From: Methylomicrobium lacus LW14
Lineage (GTDB): Bacteria; Pseudomonadota; Gammaproteobacteria; Methylococcales; Methylomonadaceae
Direction: 5' to 3'
NCBI RefSeq assembly: GCF_000527095.1
Contig: NZ_AZUN01000001.1
Span: forward strand, 1,612,001-1,676,000
DNA: 64,000 nucleotides
The notes beneath the pieces are model-generated. The model did not search any database. It had not been told where the DNA came from and saw only the letters and a list, made by a program, of their open reading frames with translations. Below, one piece after another: positions 36,881 through 46,839 of the stretch; the first letter of the stretch is position 1, and each line of letters begins with the position of its first letter. Both the position numbers and the translations under genes were made by a program.

Positions 36881-39112
36881 ATGAGCAAAGAAGAAAAGTC
36901 AGACGAACTGCGCTTGTCGATATTGGGCATGAGCTGCGCCGGTTGCGTCAGCGTGGTCGAAAGCGCGCTGACCGAAGTGCCCGGCGTGACCGAAGTCAGC
37001 GTCAATTTTGCGGATCATTCCGCGACCGTGACAGGACAGGTCGATCCCGAGCTGTTGATCAAGGCGGTCAAGGACGCCGGTTACGAAGCGGCCGTGATGG
37101 AAGGCTTCGAGGACCCTGCCGAGCAGGAACAACAGGAACTGGCGCGCTACCGGAGGCTGTTGAAAAAAGCCGCGGTGGCCGGCAGCTTCGGCGCGGTGCT
37201 GATGGGGCTCGAATATGCCGGCTGGCTGCCGGACATGGGCTCAGCGACCGGACGCTGGTTTTGGCCTGAAGTCGCGGTGCTGACCCTGGCGGTGCTGGTT
37301 TATTCCGGCGCGCATATTTATCAGGGCGCGCTGAAGGCCTTGCAGTCCGGACAGGCGAACATGGATACCCTGATCGCGGTCGGTACCGGCGCGGCCTGGA
37401 TCTATTCCTGCATCGTGATCGAGTATTTCGGCAGCCTGCCCTCCTTGGCCAAGCATGCCTATTTCGAAGCCGCGGTCGTGATCCTGGCCTTCATCAACCT
37501 GGGCTCCGGCCTCGAAACGATGGCGCGCGGCAAGACCTCTTCCGCGATCCGCCAATTGATCGGCCTGCAGCCGCGCACGGCGCGGGTGGTACGGGACGGC
37601 GCCGAACTCGACGTGCCGATCGAGGAAGTCGGTCTCGGCGAGACGCTCAGGGTCCGTCCCGGCGAAAAGATCGCGGTCGACGGCGTCTTGATCGAAGGCC
37701 ATTCGAACGTTGACGAATCGATGCTGACCGGCGAACCGATGCCGGTCGAAAAAACGGCCGGCTCCGAAGTCGCCGCCGGCACGATGAATCAAAGCGGCAG
37801 TTTCTTGTTCAAGGCGACCCGGATCGGCCGCGACACCGCGCTCGCGCAAATCATTCACAGCGTGCGCCAGGCGCAGAACAGCAAGCCGGAGATCGCGCGC
37901 CTGGCCGACAGGATTTCGGCGGTGTTCGTGCCGTCGGTGATTTCATTGGCTATCCTGACCTTTCTGCTTTGGTACGCTTTCGGTCCCGAGCCGTCGCTCG
38001 GCTACGCCTTCGTGACCTCGATGACCGTGCTGGTGATCGCCTGCCCTTGCGCCCTGGGACTTGCGACGCCGATCTCGGTGATGGTCGCGGTCGGCAAGGC
38101 CGCGCAAACCGGCATCCTGATCCGCAAGGGCGATGCCTTGCAATCGGCCGGCAAGCTGAGCTGTCTGATTCTGGACAAGACCGGTACGGTCACCCAGGGC
38201 AAACCGAAAGTCGTGTCGATCGAAGGCTTCGGCGATTTTTCCGAAACCGATGTGCTGCAACTTTCGGCCAGCCTCGAGGCCGGCTCCGAACATCCGTTGG
38301 CGGCGGCCGTCTTGGCGGCGGCCGAGGAAAAATCTATCCAGCCGCAAAAGACCACCCAATTTAAAGCGATCGCGGGCCACGGCGTCGAAGCCACGCTTGA
38401 CGGCCGCCGCATCGTGTTCGGCAACCGGGCGTTGATCGAGCAAGAACAGATCGACATCGCGCACCATACCGGCCAACTCGAAAAACTGTGCGCGGAAGGG
38501 CAAACCCCGATGCTGCTCGCGGTGGATCAAAAACTCGCCGGCATCATTTCGGTCGCCGATCCGATCAAGGCCGATTCGGCGGCTGCGGTGCAAAGGCTGC
38601 GCGAACTCGGTATCCGGGTGCTGATGGTGACCGGCGACAATCCGATCACCGCCCAGGCGATCGCGCAACAGGCCGGCATTACCGAAGTCAGGGCGCAAGT
38701 GCTGCCGCAGGATAAGGCGGCCGTGGTCAAGGAATTGCAAGCGCAGGGCGAGACGGTCGGCATGGTCGGCGACGGTATCAACGATGCGCCGGCGCTCGCG
38801 CAGGCCGACGTCGGCATCGCGATCGGCACCGGCACCGATGTCGCGATCGAAAGCGCGGACGTGGTGATCCTGCAAGGCTCGTTGTTGAAAGTGCCGGAAG
38901 TGATTCGGCTGTCGCAGCTGACCGTCAAAAACATCAAGCAGAATCTGTTCGGCGCATTTTTCTACAACACGATCAGCATTCCGGTCGCGGCCGGTCTTCT
39001 GTACCCATTCGCCGGCATTCTGCTGAACCCGATGATCGCGGGCGCAGCGATGGCGATGTCGTCGCTGACCGTGGTCAGCAATGCGAACCGCCTGCGTTGG
39101 CAGAAACTGTGA
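36881..39112 (+). CDS. copA: CopA, Cu(I)-exporting P1B-type ATPase
   Basis: A 743-residue copper exporter. One N-terminal HMA domain (GMSCAGC, Cys 19 and 22), eight membrane helices, the translocation motif CPC at residues 388-390, the phosphorylated Asp 432 in DKTGTVT and the hinge GDGINDAPA near 630 are all present. CPC together with the CopZ-like neighbour marks Cu(I), not zinc. GGAGAG lies before the ATG. It removes excess copper; in a methanotroph copper handling would matter because of particulate methane monooxygenase (inference). Confidence 0.95.
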   Translation: MSKEEKSDELRLSILGMSCAGCVSVVESALTEVPGVTEVSVNFADHSATVTGQVDPELLIKAVKDAGYEAAVMEGFEDPAEQEQQELARYRRLLKKAAVAGSFGAVLMGLEYAGWLPDMGSATGRWFWPEVAVLTLAVLVYSGAHIYQGALKALQSGQANMDTLIAVGTGAAWIYSCIVIEYFGSLPSLAKHAYFEAAVVILAFINLGSGLETMARGKTSSAIRQLIGLQPRTARVVRDGAELDVPIEEVGLGETLRVRPGEKIAVDGVLIEGHSNVDESMLTGEPMPVEKTAGSEVAAGTMNQSGSFLFKATRIGRDTALAQIIHSVRQAQNSKPEIARLADRISAVFVPSVISLAILTFLLWYAFGPEPSLGYAFVTSMTVLVIACPCALGLATPISVMVAVGKAAQTGILIRKGDALQSAGKLSCLILDKTGTVTQGKPKVVSIEGFGDFSETDVLQLSASLEAGSEHPLAAAVLAAAEEKSIQPQKTTQFKAIAGHGVEATLDGRRIVFGNRALIEQEQIDIAHHTGQLEKLCAEGQTPMLLAVDQKLAGIISVADPIKADSAAAVQRLRELGIRVLMVTGDNPITAQAIAQQAGITEVRAQVLPQDKAAVVKELQAQGETVGMVGDGINDAPALAQADVGIAIGTGTDVAIESADVVILQGSLLKVPEVIRLSQLTVKNIKQNLFGAFFYNTISIPVAAGLLYPFAGILLNPMIAGAAMAMSSLTVVSNANRLRWQKL

Positions 39113-39224
39113 GCCACCCGCTCCCATCCGGTAAACGGAACGATGCGGCTAGAACAGAGACGCCCCCAAGGGCGCCGGCTAACCATCAAAGCATCAGTCA
39201 TTGATCCTGCAGAGAAGGTCTAAG

Positions 39225-39668
39225 TTGCGGCATTCGGATCGAGGCAAAGCGGCGCTTATTGCCTGGGCAATCGTCTGTTATTGCCTAAGCTTGTGCCCGC
39301 TCGCCGCCGGCGCGGCGGTCATCATCGTGAATGAATCGGTGCCCGCCGAACGCTATTCGCGGGCCGACACGCGTGCAATTTTTGCAATGCGCCAGAGACT
39401 ATGGCCTAATGGCGAGCAAATCAAGGTGTTTACACTCGCCGACGACCACCCGATCCATAAGGACTTTGTCAAAAATAATCTGCGCATGTTTCCGCATCAA
39501 TTCAGGCGCGTCTGGGACCGGATGACCTACACCGGCACCGGCGTCGCCCCGATTCAGCTCGATTCCGAACAAGAGATGATCGAAAAGATCATGAATACGC
39601 CGAATGCGATTGGCTATGTCGATAAATTACCGCGCCATGCGAAAATCCGTCTGTTCGGCTATCACTAA
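39225..39668 (+). CDS. phosphate-binding-like periplasmic protein
   Basis: A 147-residue exported protein with a signal peptide and a short PstS-like fold: IIVNESVPAERYSRADTRAIFAM, then WPNGEQIKVFTLADDHPIHKDFV and the end MNTPNAIGYVD, the usual pattern of small phosphate-ABC substrate-binding-like proteins. The start is TTG at 39225, with AGAAGG six bases before it. The stop overlaps the next gene. With the porin-like and sensor genes it forms one operon. Confidence 0.78.
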   Translation: MRHSDRGKAALIAWAIVCYCLSLCPLAAGAAVIIVNESVPAERYSRADTRAIFAMRQRLWPNGEQIKVFTLADDHPIHKDFVKNNLRMFPHQFRRVWDRMTYTGTGVAPIQLDSEQEMIEKIMNTPNAIGYVDKLPRHAKIRLFGYH

Positions 39669-40830
39669 CGGGCTCTTGCTGTCAGCCCTTGCGAGCCTGC
39701 CGCGCGCTGGGGTGGCCGGTTATTTGCCTGATGCAATGCAGGTGCATGGCTTTCTCGCGCAAAGCCTGTTCCACACCTCGGACAACAATCTGTTCGGTCA
39801 AAGCGATGACGGCGTCAGCCTCGGCATTACCGAAGTCGGCCTGAATACCGCCTACCAGGCCTCTGAGCGGCTGAACTTTGCGATTCAGGGACTGTACCGG
39901 CGTGCCGGCGACCTCGACCGCGGCAGCTTCAGGGTCGACTATGGGCTAGCCGATCTGACGCTTTGGGAGCATGAGGCGGGCCGTATCGGCCTTCGCGGCG
40001 GACGCGTCAAAATTCCGCTGGGCTTGTATAACGAAACCCGCGATGTCGCGTTTACGCATCCGACCATCCTGCTGCCGCAAGGCATGTATTTCGAACGTTC
40101 GCGCGCGCTGCTGACATCCGGCGACGGTGGTTCTTTCTACGCGGAACAACATACCGATTACGGCGATTTTATCTTTAAGTTCAATTATGTCGTGCCATTG
40201 GGCGATAATGAAGAAATCCGCTCGATTCTGCTCGGACCTAATGCGATGGGCAAATTTTCGGCCAGACCGACCGTCGTGACCCAGCTGAGTTATGAACTGA
40301 ACGACGGTGAATATATTTTCGCGGTCAGTTACGCGGACCTGGCACTCGACTATCATCCGGAAGTAGGCGATAGATTCGGCGCCGGCACGTCGTACGTACG
40401 GCCGCTGATGTTTTCCGCACAATACAACGGCGAAAAACTGACGCTGACCGCGGAATACAACTACCGCCACAATGTGGCCTCCGGCTATGGCGGACCCGAC
40501 CGGCGCTTTGCGACCGAAAGCTGGTATCTCGAAGGCAGTTACCGATTTTTGCCGAAATGGCAATTTACCTTGCGCTACGATATGGTCGACGGCAACACCG
40601 ACAACCGCCGCGGCGCCGGGCTGGAACGGATCGGCCTGCCCCCGCATGCCGCCTATGCCCAGGACTGGACGGCGGGACTGCGCTGGGACATCAACGACAG
40701 CTGGATGCTGCGCGGCGAATACCACCGCGTGCACGGCACGCTTTGGCTGCCGCAGGCGGATAATCCGGATCGTATGAAAACTACGCAGGATTGGGATATA
40801 TACGGATTGCAACTCTCTTTTCGTTTTTAA
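39637..40830 (+). CDS. porin-like outer-membrane beta-barrel protein
   Basis: A 397-residue barrel with a signal peptide, regular alternating strands and a terminal aromatic (LQLSFRF). It resembles DcaP/OprO-like porins in strands such as GRIGLRGGRVKIPLGLYNETRDVAFTHP. I chose the ATG at 39637, which overlaps the phosphate-binding-like gene by 32 bases; the frame is open a little further upstream but without a signal. Six bases separate it from the sensor gene, which suggests that uptake or binding in the envelope and c-di-GMP signalling belong together. Confidence 0.75.
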   Translation: MRKSVCSAITNGLLLSALASLPRAGVAGYLPDAMQVHGFLAQSLFHTSDNNLFGQSDDGVSLGITEVGLNTAYQASERLNFAIQGLYRRAGDLDRGSFRVDYGLADLTLWEHEAGRIGLRGGRVKIPLGLYNETRDVAFTHPTILLPQGMYFERSRALLTSGDGGSFYAEQHTDYGDFIFKFNYVVPLGDNEEIRSILLGPNAMGKFSARPTVVTQLSYELNDGEYIFAVSYADLALDYHPEVGDRFGAGTSYVRPLMFSAQYNGEKLTLTAEYNYRHNVASGYGGPDRRFATESWYLEGSYRFLPKWQFTLRYDMVDGNTDNRRGAGLERIGLPPHAAYAQDWTAGLRWDINDSWMLRGEYHRVHGTLWLPQADNPDRMKTTQDWDIYGLQLSFRF

Positions 40831-40836
40831 CCGACC

Positions 40837-43644
40837 ATGTCGAACGCGCCCTTTTTTGTCAGTCTACGCTGGAAACTTTCTCTGCTGTTCGGCGGCGTGT
40901 TTCTGCTGATGCACAGCCTATTCTCCTATTTCGCCTATCAGCATGCGACCGAAGATTTCGAAGCCAAACTCCGCAACGAACACACCAGCCATATCGACAT
41001 GGCGAGAGCCCTGACCGAAGATTCGTTTCTAATGCTCGAGCAACTTGCGGAAATGCTGCCTCTGGTAGGAGAGCCGCCTCCCCTCGACAAAAACCGCCCC
41101 CCTGTCTCGTTGACGACACTCGATGAAAAGTGGTCACAATGGCAACTGAGCTGGGGCATCGAGAATATCGTTTTGTTTGATGCCAGCGCCGCCAAGGTCA
41201 AGTCCTGGGGAAGCTCAACGCTTCCCGACCCTGCATCCGCCAGCAAGGCATTAAGTTCCGAAATGCCGGAGCACCGTATCGTTTGTCCGGACACTTGCTT
41301 TCAGCAAGTCGTCGTGCCGGTCATCGGCAAAACCCAATCTGTCGGCGCCTACGGCGTCACCCGTTCGTTTGCCGACATCATGATCAAATACCGTGGGGCG
41401 ACCGGTTCCGACATCGGCATTCTATTCCCGGATGACGCGTTGCGAGACGCACCGGGCCATCCCTGGCCCTATCGACTAGCGGGACTAACGTTACTCGATA
41501 ACAACAAAAAGCTGTACGCGCATATCGCCCAGCATGTTTCTCTAACCCAGTTACTCAAACACAATCAAACGATCTATCTGCAAGGGGCCACCTTTGAAGT
41601 CGGTCTCGCGCCTGTCCGGGACAATACCAAACACACACCGTTGTTTTTGTTTATCGAGGACATCAGCCACCTTGACAAGCGCCTGCACGAGGATATCCAA
41701 AAAATCTGGTTATACGGCGTGATCAGCCTGCTGGGTTCTCTACTGCTGCTGCCGGTTCTGCTGCATTACACCCTGTCGCGCGTGTCCGTGCTTTCCAAAG
41801 CGCTGCCGCTGCTGGCCGGACATCAGTATCAACAGTTCCGCGAACGCATCGCCGGCAAAAACTCAACGACGTCCGATTTCGACGAACTGGACCAATTGCA
41901 TCAAACCGCGCTGACCCTGGCCCGGCACCTGGAAGCGCTGGAACAGGAAGTGCGGATCAATACCTTGAAATTGATCGAAAAAAGCCGGGAACTGGCGACC
42001 GAGCGCGATTTCGTCCGGCAATTGATCGATACCGCGCCGATCATCATCCTGACGCAAAAATTGAACGGCATCATCCTGACGATCAATCAGACGGGGACGC
42101 AGGAACTGGGCCGGGAAGAACGCTCGCTCAAGGGTAAAATCTTCGATCTCTTGATTCCGGAATCCGAATGGTCGCATCATAAAAAGCTCAGCCAGCTCAG
42201 AGCGGGAGAAATCACCGGCCAATTGCAGATCGAGGGGCAACTGATTTCAGAAACCGGCAAAACCCACAGCATTTCCTGGCTGCATACGCTGTTCAATCCG
42301 TCAAATAACCCGGATGAAGCGGTGATCCTGACCATCGGCGTCGATAACAGCGAACGCACGCTGTATGAGCAGAAAATTCTGACCATGTCGATCAATGACC
42401 CGGTCACCGGCCTCCCCGGCCATCAGCAATTCCGCGACGAACTGGCTGTCGCGCTGGCCTCGGCCCGGCGCTACGATCATCAGCTCGCGGTGTTCCTGTT
42501 TGACGTGGATCACTATCAGGAAATCATGGACACCCACGGCCAGCGGGCCGGCGAAATGGTGCTGGCCTGGGTCGCCCGCCGGCTGAAAGACGATTTGCGC
42601 GCTGACGATAGGCTCAGCCGCATCCACGACAACATCTTCGCGCTGCTGGTTTCCCATGTCAAAACCGATAATCTTGCCGATATTGCGCTTAAGCTCGATC
42701 GAACTGTCAAGGCATCGCCCTTCCATTATGCCGGAGCGAGCTATCCGCTCGCCGCGCATATCGGCATCTCGGTGTATCCCGAGCATGGACTGACGCCGAA
42801 CGACCTGTACGCGAATGCGGATGCGGCGCGGCTACAGGCCAAGCTCGCAGGCCCCGGCAGTTTTCATTGCTGCCAACTGAGCACGGAGGGCCGGCTCAAG
42901 ATCAAGCGCATGCTGAGCTCTAGGCAACGGCTCGAACAGGCAATCGCTCAGGATCAATTCGTGCTGCAATATCAGCCGGTGCGGCACGGCAAATCGGCCG
43001 AACTGCATCACCACGAATGCCTGTTGCGCCTGCCGCAAGACGACGGCCCCTTGCTGCTGCCGGAGACTTTCCTCCAGCATGCCGAAGAACTCGGGCTGGC
43101 CGGAAAGATTGACCGCATCGCCCTCAAAAAAGCGCTGCTGACCCTGCGCGATGCCGAACGGCAGGACAAAGATTGCCGTTTGTCGCTAAACCTTAGCGGC
43201 AAGATTTTACAAGACGCCGGTTTTTACGATGATGCGACCTATTTGTTCGACCTCTACGGCATCAGCCCCGCCAAAATCATTTTCGAGATTCCCGAAGCCG
43301 CCACCGAAGCGCATTATGCGCAGGCGGAAGTATTGATCGAGCAATTCAAGACACTGGGCTGCGGCGTCGCCCTGGATAATTTCGGCGTCAGCTTTTCGTC
43401 CTTTTACTACCTGAAGCATCTGCCGATCGATTACGTAAAGATCGGCGGCGCGCTGATCCGGCAAATCGATCAAAACCAGGACGATCTGATGTTTGTGAAA
43501 GCCTTGGCCGGCGTCGCCCACACCTTCGGCAAACTCACGGTAGCGAAATGCGTCGAAAATGACGGCGTGCTGAAAACGCTCAAAGCGCTGAACATCGATC
43601 TGGTTCAAGGCGACCTGATCGGCAAGCCCGAATCCCGAATCTAA
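40837..43644 (+). CDS. membrane sensor with PAS, degenerate GGDEF and EAL domains
   Basis: A 935-residue protein: membrane helix at about 12-34, periplasmic Cache-like sensor (about 40-285), second helix 290-312, HAMP-like linker, PAS (about 390-500), GGDEF (515-680) and EAL (695-935). The GGDEF active site is replaced by RIHDNIF at 595-601, so no cyclase activity is expected. In the EAL domain the motif reads ECL (727-729) and DDFG is DNFG (847-850), losing one metal-binding Asp, while Glu 817, Lys 868, Glu 907 and Gln 924 stay. It therefore looks like a c-di-GMP receptor (LapD- or FimX-like) or a weak phosphodiesterase. It ends the operon with the porin-like gene. Confidence 0.85.
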   Translation: MSNAPFFVSLRWKLSLLFGGVFLLMHSLFSYFAYQHATEDFEAKLRNEHTSHIDMARALTEDSFLMLEQLAEMLPLVGEPPPLDKNRPPVSLTTLDEKWSQWQLSWGIENIVLFDASAAKVKSWGSSTLPDPASASKALSSEMPEHRIVCPDTCFQQVVVPVIGKTQSVGAYGVTRSFADIMIKYRGATGSDIGILFPDDALRDAPGHPWPYRLAGLTLLDNNKKLYAHIAQHVSLTQLLKHNQTIYLQGATFEVGLAPVRDNTKHTPLFLFIEDISHLDKRLHEDIQKIWLYGVISLLGSLLLLPVLLHYTLSRVSVLSKALPLLAGHQYQQFRERIAGKNSTTSDFDELDQLHQTALTLARHLEALEQEVRINTLKLIEKSRELATERDFVRQLIDTAPIIILTQKLNGIILTINQTGTQELGREERSLKGKIFDLLIPESEWSHHKKLSQLRAGEITGQLQIEGQLISETGKTHSISWLHTLFNPSNNPDEAVILTIGVDNSERTLYEQKILTMSINDPVTGLPGHQQFRDELAVALASARRYDHQLAVFLFDVDHYQEIMDTHGQRAGEMVLAWVARRLKDDLRADDRLSRIHDNIFALLVSHVKTDNLADIALKLDRTVKASPFHYAGASYPLAAHIGISVYPEHGLTPNDLYANADAARLQAKLAGPGSFHCCQLSTEGRLKIKRMLSSRQRLEQAIAQDQFVLQYQPVRHGKSAELHHHECLLRLPQDDGPLLLPETFLQHAEELGLAGKIDRIALKKALLTLRDAERQDKDCRLSLNLSGKILQDAGFYDDATYLFDLYGISPAKIIFEIPEAATEAHYAQAEVLIEQFKTLGCGVALDNFGVSFSSFYYLKHLPIDYVKIGGALIRQIDQNQDDLMFVKALAGVAHTFGKLTVAKCVENDGVLKTLKALNIDLVQGDLIGKPESRI

Positions 43645-43660
43645 TCAGCTCACGTTCAAT

Positions 43661-43737
43661 GTCCACGAAAGACACGAAAGGCACGAAAACGGGATTTGTT
43701 AATGTAATTTTTCGTGTCTTTCGTGCTTTTCGTGGAC
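43661..43737. repeat. inverted repeat built of CACGAAA units between convergent genes
   Basis: Two 29-base arms (43661-43689 and 43709-43737) with a 19-base loop. Each arm begins with GTCC and then repeats the nonamer CACGAAARR three times; the arms differ at only a few positions. The stem lies exactly between the stop of the sensor gene and the end of the DUF302 gene, so it may act as a two-way terminator or be a REP-like element. Similar CACGAAA-rich palindromes occur in many bacterial genomes from general memory; I did not check. Confidence 0.75.
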
Positions 43738-43742
43738 AATAG

Positions 43743-44213
43743 CTATTCCTCGACCGCAAAATCGACGATCGCTTTCAGTTTTTCGTTCATCGTCCCGAAA
43801 AATCGGTTCAATTCGGGATTGTCCGAATCGGTCGGCAACAAATGGGTTCTGACGATCGTCTTGCCGTTACGCTGATGCATCACCACGTTGCACGGCATAT
43901 ATTTGATCGCTTCCGGCGCGATCAACAGCATCGTCCGGGCATGGGTCAGATTGCAGAACTGGATCGTGTCGAAATCCGGAAAATCTTTGTCGCCGCGCTC
44001 GCGGATCACTTTACCGACACGGCTGTGTGCTGTTATCCTGAAATTGTTTTCCGCGATCGCACTTTTCAGCTCGTCGAGCACCTCCTCATAAGGCTTCCGG
44101 GTTTCGACCTGATAATAGAGCACGTACTCGCCGGGCGGTCTGTCGGAACCTCCGACAAGTGCGCAGCTGGCAAGACAGAAAAGGCCGATTAAAACCGCGA
44201 GACGTCGAAACAT
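43743..44213 (-). CDS. DUF302-domain lipoprotein
   Basis: A 156-residue lipoprotein (LASC, Cys 17) with a DUF302 domain: KPYEEVLDELKSAIAENNFRI at its start and CNLTHARTMLLIAPEAIKYMPC, ending in VRTHLLP. The domain binds small ligands in other proteins, but its function is unknown. It is divergent from mobA with a gap of about 40 bases. Confidence 0.82.
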   Translation of the reverse strand: MFRRLAVLIGLFCLASCALVGGSDRPPGEYVLYYQVETRKPYEEVLDELKSAIAENNFRITAHSRVGKVIRERGDKDFPDFDTIQFCNLTHARTMLLIAPEAIKYMPCNVVMHQRNGKTIVRTHLLPTDSDNPELNRFFGTMNEKLKAIVDFAVEE

Positions 44214-44252
44214 AGCTCAAACGAGAGAGAAGAACCGATAAAGCTTAACACT

Positions 44253-44849
44253 ATGAAAGCTCAAACAACAGTGGCCGGCGTAATCCTGGCCGGCGGTCTG
44301 GCGCGGCGGATGAACCACCAGGACAAAGGCCTGATTCTGTACCACGGCCGCCCGTTGGTCTGTTATGCGATCGACGCGCTGGCCGGCGCGGTGCCCGAAA
44401 TCATCATCAACGCGAACCGCAATCTCGAACGCTACCGCGAGTTCGGCCCGCCGGTCGTGCCGGATCAAAGCGCCAGCTTCGACGGCCCCTTGGCCGGCAT
44501 CCTGACCGCGATGCGGCATACCGAGGCCGAAGTCTTGGTCGTGTTGCCCTGCGACTCGCCCTTGATCCAACCCGAGCATGTGCAGAAACTGCTCGCGGCG
44601 CGCGCCGAATGCGATGCGGATATCGCCGTAGCGCACGACGGCGAGCGTCTGCACCCGGTTTGCCTCGCACTGAAGACCCGTTTAAAAGACAGCCTGCAAG
44701 CCTATCTGGCCGGCGGCGAACGCCGGATCGACCGCTGGCTCGAACAACATCGACTCGTGCAGGCCGATTTCAGCGCGACGCCGAACATCTTCATCAACCT
44801 GAATACGATGACCGAACTGACCGCCCTCGAGGAGCAAAGTGAACGCTAA
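44253..44849 (+). CDS. mobA: MobA, molybdenum cofactor guanylyltransferase
   Basis: A 198-residue nucleotidyltransferase that attaches GMP to molybdopterin to form the MGD cofactor. VILAGGLARRMNHQDKGL holds the GGxxxRM GTP loop; LVVLPCDSPLI holds the metal-binding Asp. The bis-MGD form is what the formate dehydrogenase FdsA, encoded 3 kb downstream, needs. It overlaps the aminotransferase gene by 11 bases. Confidence 0.93.
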   Translation: MKAQTTVAGVILAGGLARRMNHQDKGLILYHGRPLVCYAIDALAGAVPEIIINANRNLERYREFGPPVVPDQSASFDGPLAGILTAMRHTEAEVLVVLPCDSPLIQPEHVQKLLAARAECDADIAVAHDGERLHPVCLALKTRLKDSLQAYLAGGERRIDRWLEQHRLVQADFSATPNIFINLNTMTELTALEEQSER

Positions 44850-46047
44850 AGCCGCGCCGCCCAACATGACCCCACTCGCAAACCCAGGCATCAGCCGGCG
44901 CCTCGCCGCGGTGCAGGCGCCGATCATACCGGTCGTCGGCGCCTGGACCCGCAATAACCCCGGCACGCTCTCGCTCGGCCAAGGCATGGTGGCCTATCCG
45001 CCGCCCGCCTCCGCCCTGGCCGCAATCCGCGATTTCGGCCAGCAAACGGAGCAGCACCTTTATGGCTCGGCCTTCGGCCATCCCGCACTGTTGGCATTGA
45101 TACGGGAAAAACTGCGCCATGAAAACCGCATCGATACGGCCGCCGGCGTCGATGTGATGGTTACCGCCGGCTCGAACATGGCGTTTTTGAATGCCCTGCT
45201 CGCGATCGCCGATCCCGGCGACGAGATCATCCTGCCGTTGCCCTATTATTTCAACCAGGAAATGGCGGTCCGCATGCTGGGCTGCACGCCGGTCGGCGTA
45301 CCGACCGACAGCGCCTATCAACTGGATCTTTCCCGCCTGCGCGCCGCGATCAGCGCAAAGACCCGCGCGATCGTGACCATTTCGCCGAATAACCCGAGCG
45401 GCGCGGTCTACCCCGAAGCCGCGCTGCGCGCGGTCAACGCGCTCTGCCGCGACTTCGGCCTGTACCATATCAGCGACGAGGCCTACGAATATTTCACCTA
45501 CGGCGAAGCCCGGCATTTCTCGCCCGGCTCGATTCCTGGCGCGGAACGGCACACCCTTTCGCTCTATTCGCTGTCGAAAGCCTACGGCTTTGCCAGCTGG
45601 CGCATCGGCTACATGGTCTACCCGGAGACGCTGACGCCCACGCTGCTGAAAGTCCAGGACACCAACCTGATCTGCCCGCCGCTGATCAGCCAGATTGCCG
45701 CCGCCGGCGCCCTAGAAATCGGCGCCGAATATTGCAAACTCCAGTTGCCGGAACTGGCAAAAAAACGCGCGCAGGTGATCAGCCGATTGCAGGCGCTAAA
45801 GGGTCTCTGCGAAATTCCGGAACCTGAAGGCGCTTTCTACCTGCTGCTAAAAATCCACACCGGTAAAAACGACCTGGAACTGGCCAAAATATTGATCGAC
45901 GATTTCAAAGTCGCCGCGATTCCGGGCAGCGCCTTTGGATTGACCGACGGCTGTTATTTACGCATCTCGTATGGCATGCTCGATCAAGCGCAACTCGATG
46001 CCGCCCTGGAACGACTGGTGAACGGGATCGTCCGATTCGCCGGCTAA
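44839..46047 (+). CDS. pyridoxal-phosphate aminotransferase, class I/II
   Basis: A 402-residue fold-type I aminotransferase. The PLP Lys is 247 in SLSKAYGFASWRIGY; VTISPNNPSGAVY and ISDEAYEYFTY are the other cofactor blocks. It starts at GTG 44839 with GAGGAG before it, inside the end of mobA. The substrate is unclear: it resembles aspartate- and aromatic-type enzymes; no biosynthetic neighbour helps. Confidence 0.85.
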   Translation: MNAKAAPPNMTPLANPGISRRLAAVQAPIIPVVGAWTRNNPGTLSLGQGMVAYPPPASALAAIRDFGQQTEQHLYGSAFGHPALLALIREKLRHENRIDTAAGVDVMVTAGSNMAFLNALLAIADPGDEIILPLPYYFNQEMAVRMLGCTPVGVPTDSAYQLDLSRLRAAISAKTRAIVTISPNNPSGAVYPEAALRAVNALCRDFGLYHISDEAYEYFTYGEARHFSPGSIPGAERHTLSLYSLSKAYGFASWRIGYMVYPETLTPTLLKVQDTNLICPPLISQIAAAGALEIGAEYCKLQLPELAKKRAQVISRLQALKGLCEIPEPEGAFYLLLKIHTGKNDLELAKILIDDFKVAAIPGSAFGLTDGCYLRISYGMLDQAQLDAALERLVNGIVRFAG

Positions 46048-46362
46048 ATTCAAAACTACCCTCGGAAAAGCGGGCTTTCAATGATTCGTCCGCTTTCCAG
46101 TCCTCAACCCTAAAACGCCTGCCTGATCCCGGGGGTTTCGAGCCCCGCCCTGACCTTCAGATACTATTTGCCATTTTTATCATAAAGATGTTCGTAAAGT
46201 ACGCATCATCAATATGAATTGAGCAAAAAACATACAATCAATGTCATATTTATGTTTTTTTTACAATGCCAATGTCTTATGTTAAGCTGGAAAGCTACCA
46301 TTGGACGAGCATTGCGGAGGACCGCCATGCAGCGGTCCAACCCTTTAGCGAGAGAGAGAAAC
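46048..46362 (+). other. intergenic leader of the fds operon
   Basis: About 315 non-coding bases, AT-rich between 46160 and 46285, which would suit an operon promoter; I find no confident -35/-10 pair. Near the end a GC-rich 7-bp hairpin (46319-46338; GGACCGC/GCGGTCC, six-base loop) precedes the GAGAGAGAA ribosome site of fdsG by about ten bases. Confidence 0.45.
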
Positions 46363-46839
46363 ATGAGAGAATCCGGCGCTATCGACACTATAGTGCAAGA
46401 CATCATTGCCAGTCTGAAAGACCTGCCCGGCGCGCTGTTGCCGATCCTGCACGGGATCCAGGACAAGCTCGGCTACATTCCGGCCGAAACCGTTCCCGCC
46501 ATCGCCAAGGCGCTGAATCTTTCCCGCGCCGAAGTGCACGGCGTGATCAGTTTTTACCATTATTTTCGCGAAACGCCGCCCGGCAAGACCACGGTGCATC
46601 TCTGTCGTGCCGAATCGTGTCAGGCGAAGGGCGCTAAAGCCCTGGAAGCGCATGTCAAAAACAAGCTGGGCATCGACTATCACGAAACGACCGCAGACGG
46701 CGCTTTTTCTCTCGAACCGGTTTATTGCCTCGGCTTGTGCTCCGTATCGCCGTCGATGCAGATCGGCGAAGAACTTTACGGCCACTCCAGCGCCGAATTA
46801 TTCGACAGCATCATCAATGCAGAGGAGGCTTCGGCATGA
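46363..46839 (+). CDS. fdsG: FdsG, NAD-dependent formate dehydrogenase gamma subunit
   Basis: A 158-residue NuoE-like [2Fe-2S] subunit. Cluster ligands are Cys 81, 86, 122 and 126 (CRAESC; CLGLC). LPILHGIQDKLGYIP is the family start. I chose the ATG at 46363, with GAGAGAGAA ahead of it; the frame is open further up but without a family match. It passes electrons with FdsB to NAD+. Its stop overlaps fdsB as ATGA. Confidence 0.93.
   Translation: MRESGAIDTIVQDIIASLKDLPGALLPILHGIQDKLGYIPAETVPAIAKALNLSRAEVHGVISFYHYFRETPPGKTTVHLCRAESCQAKGAKALEAHVKNKLGIDYHETTADGAFSLEPVYCLGLCSVSPSMQIGEELYGHSSAELFDSIINAEEASA

Noticed and set aside
37943..39127. Open frame of 394 codons opposite copA
   Set aside because: Asp/His/Arg-rich shadow composition antisense to a clear CopA.
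43661..43737. CACGAAA repeats taken as a CRISPR array
   Set aside because: Units of nine bases directly abut with no spacers, and the second set is inverted; no cas gene is present.
46201..46290. Candidate promoter boxes before fdsG
   Set aside because: Several AT-rich hexamers exist, but none pair at 16-18 bases with an acceptable partner.
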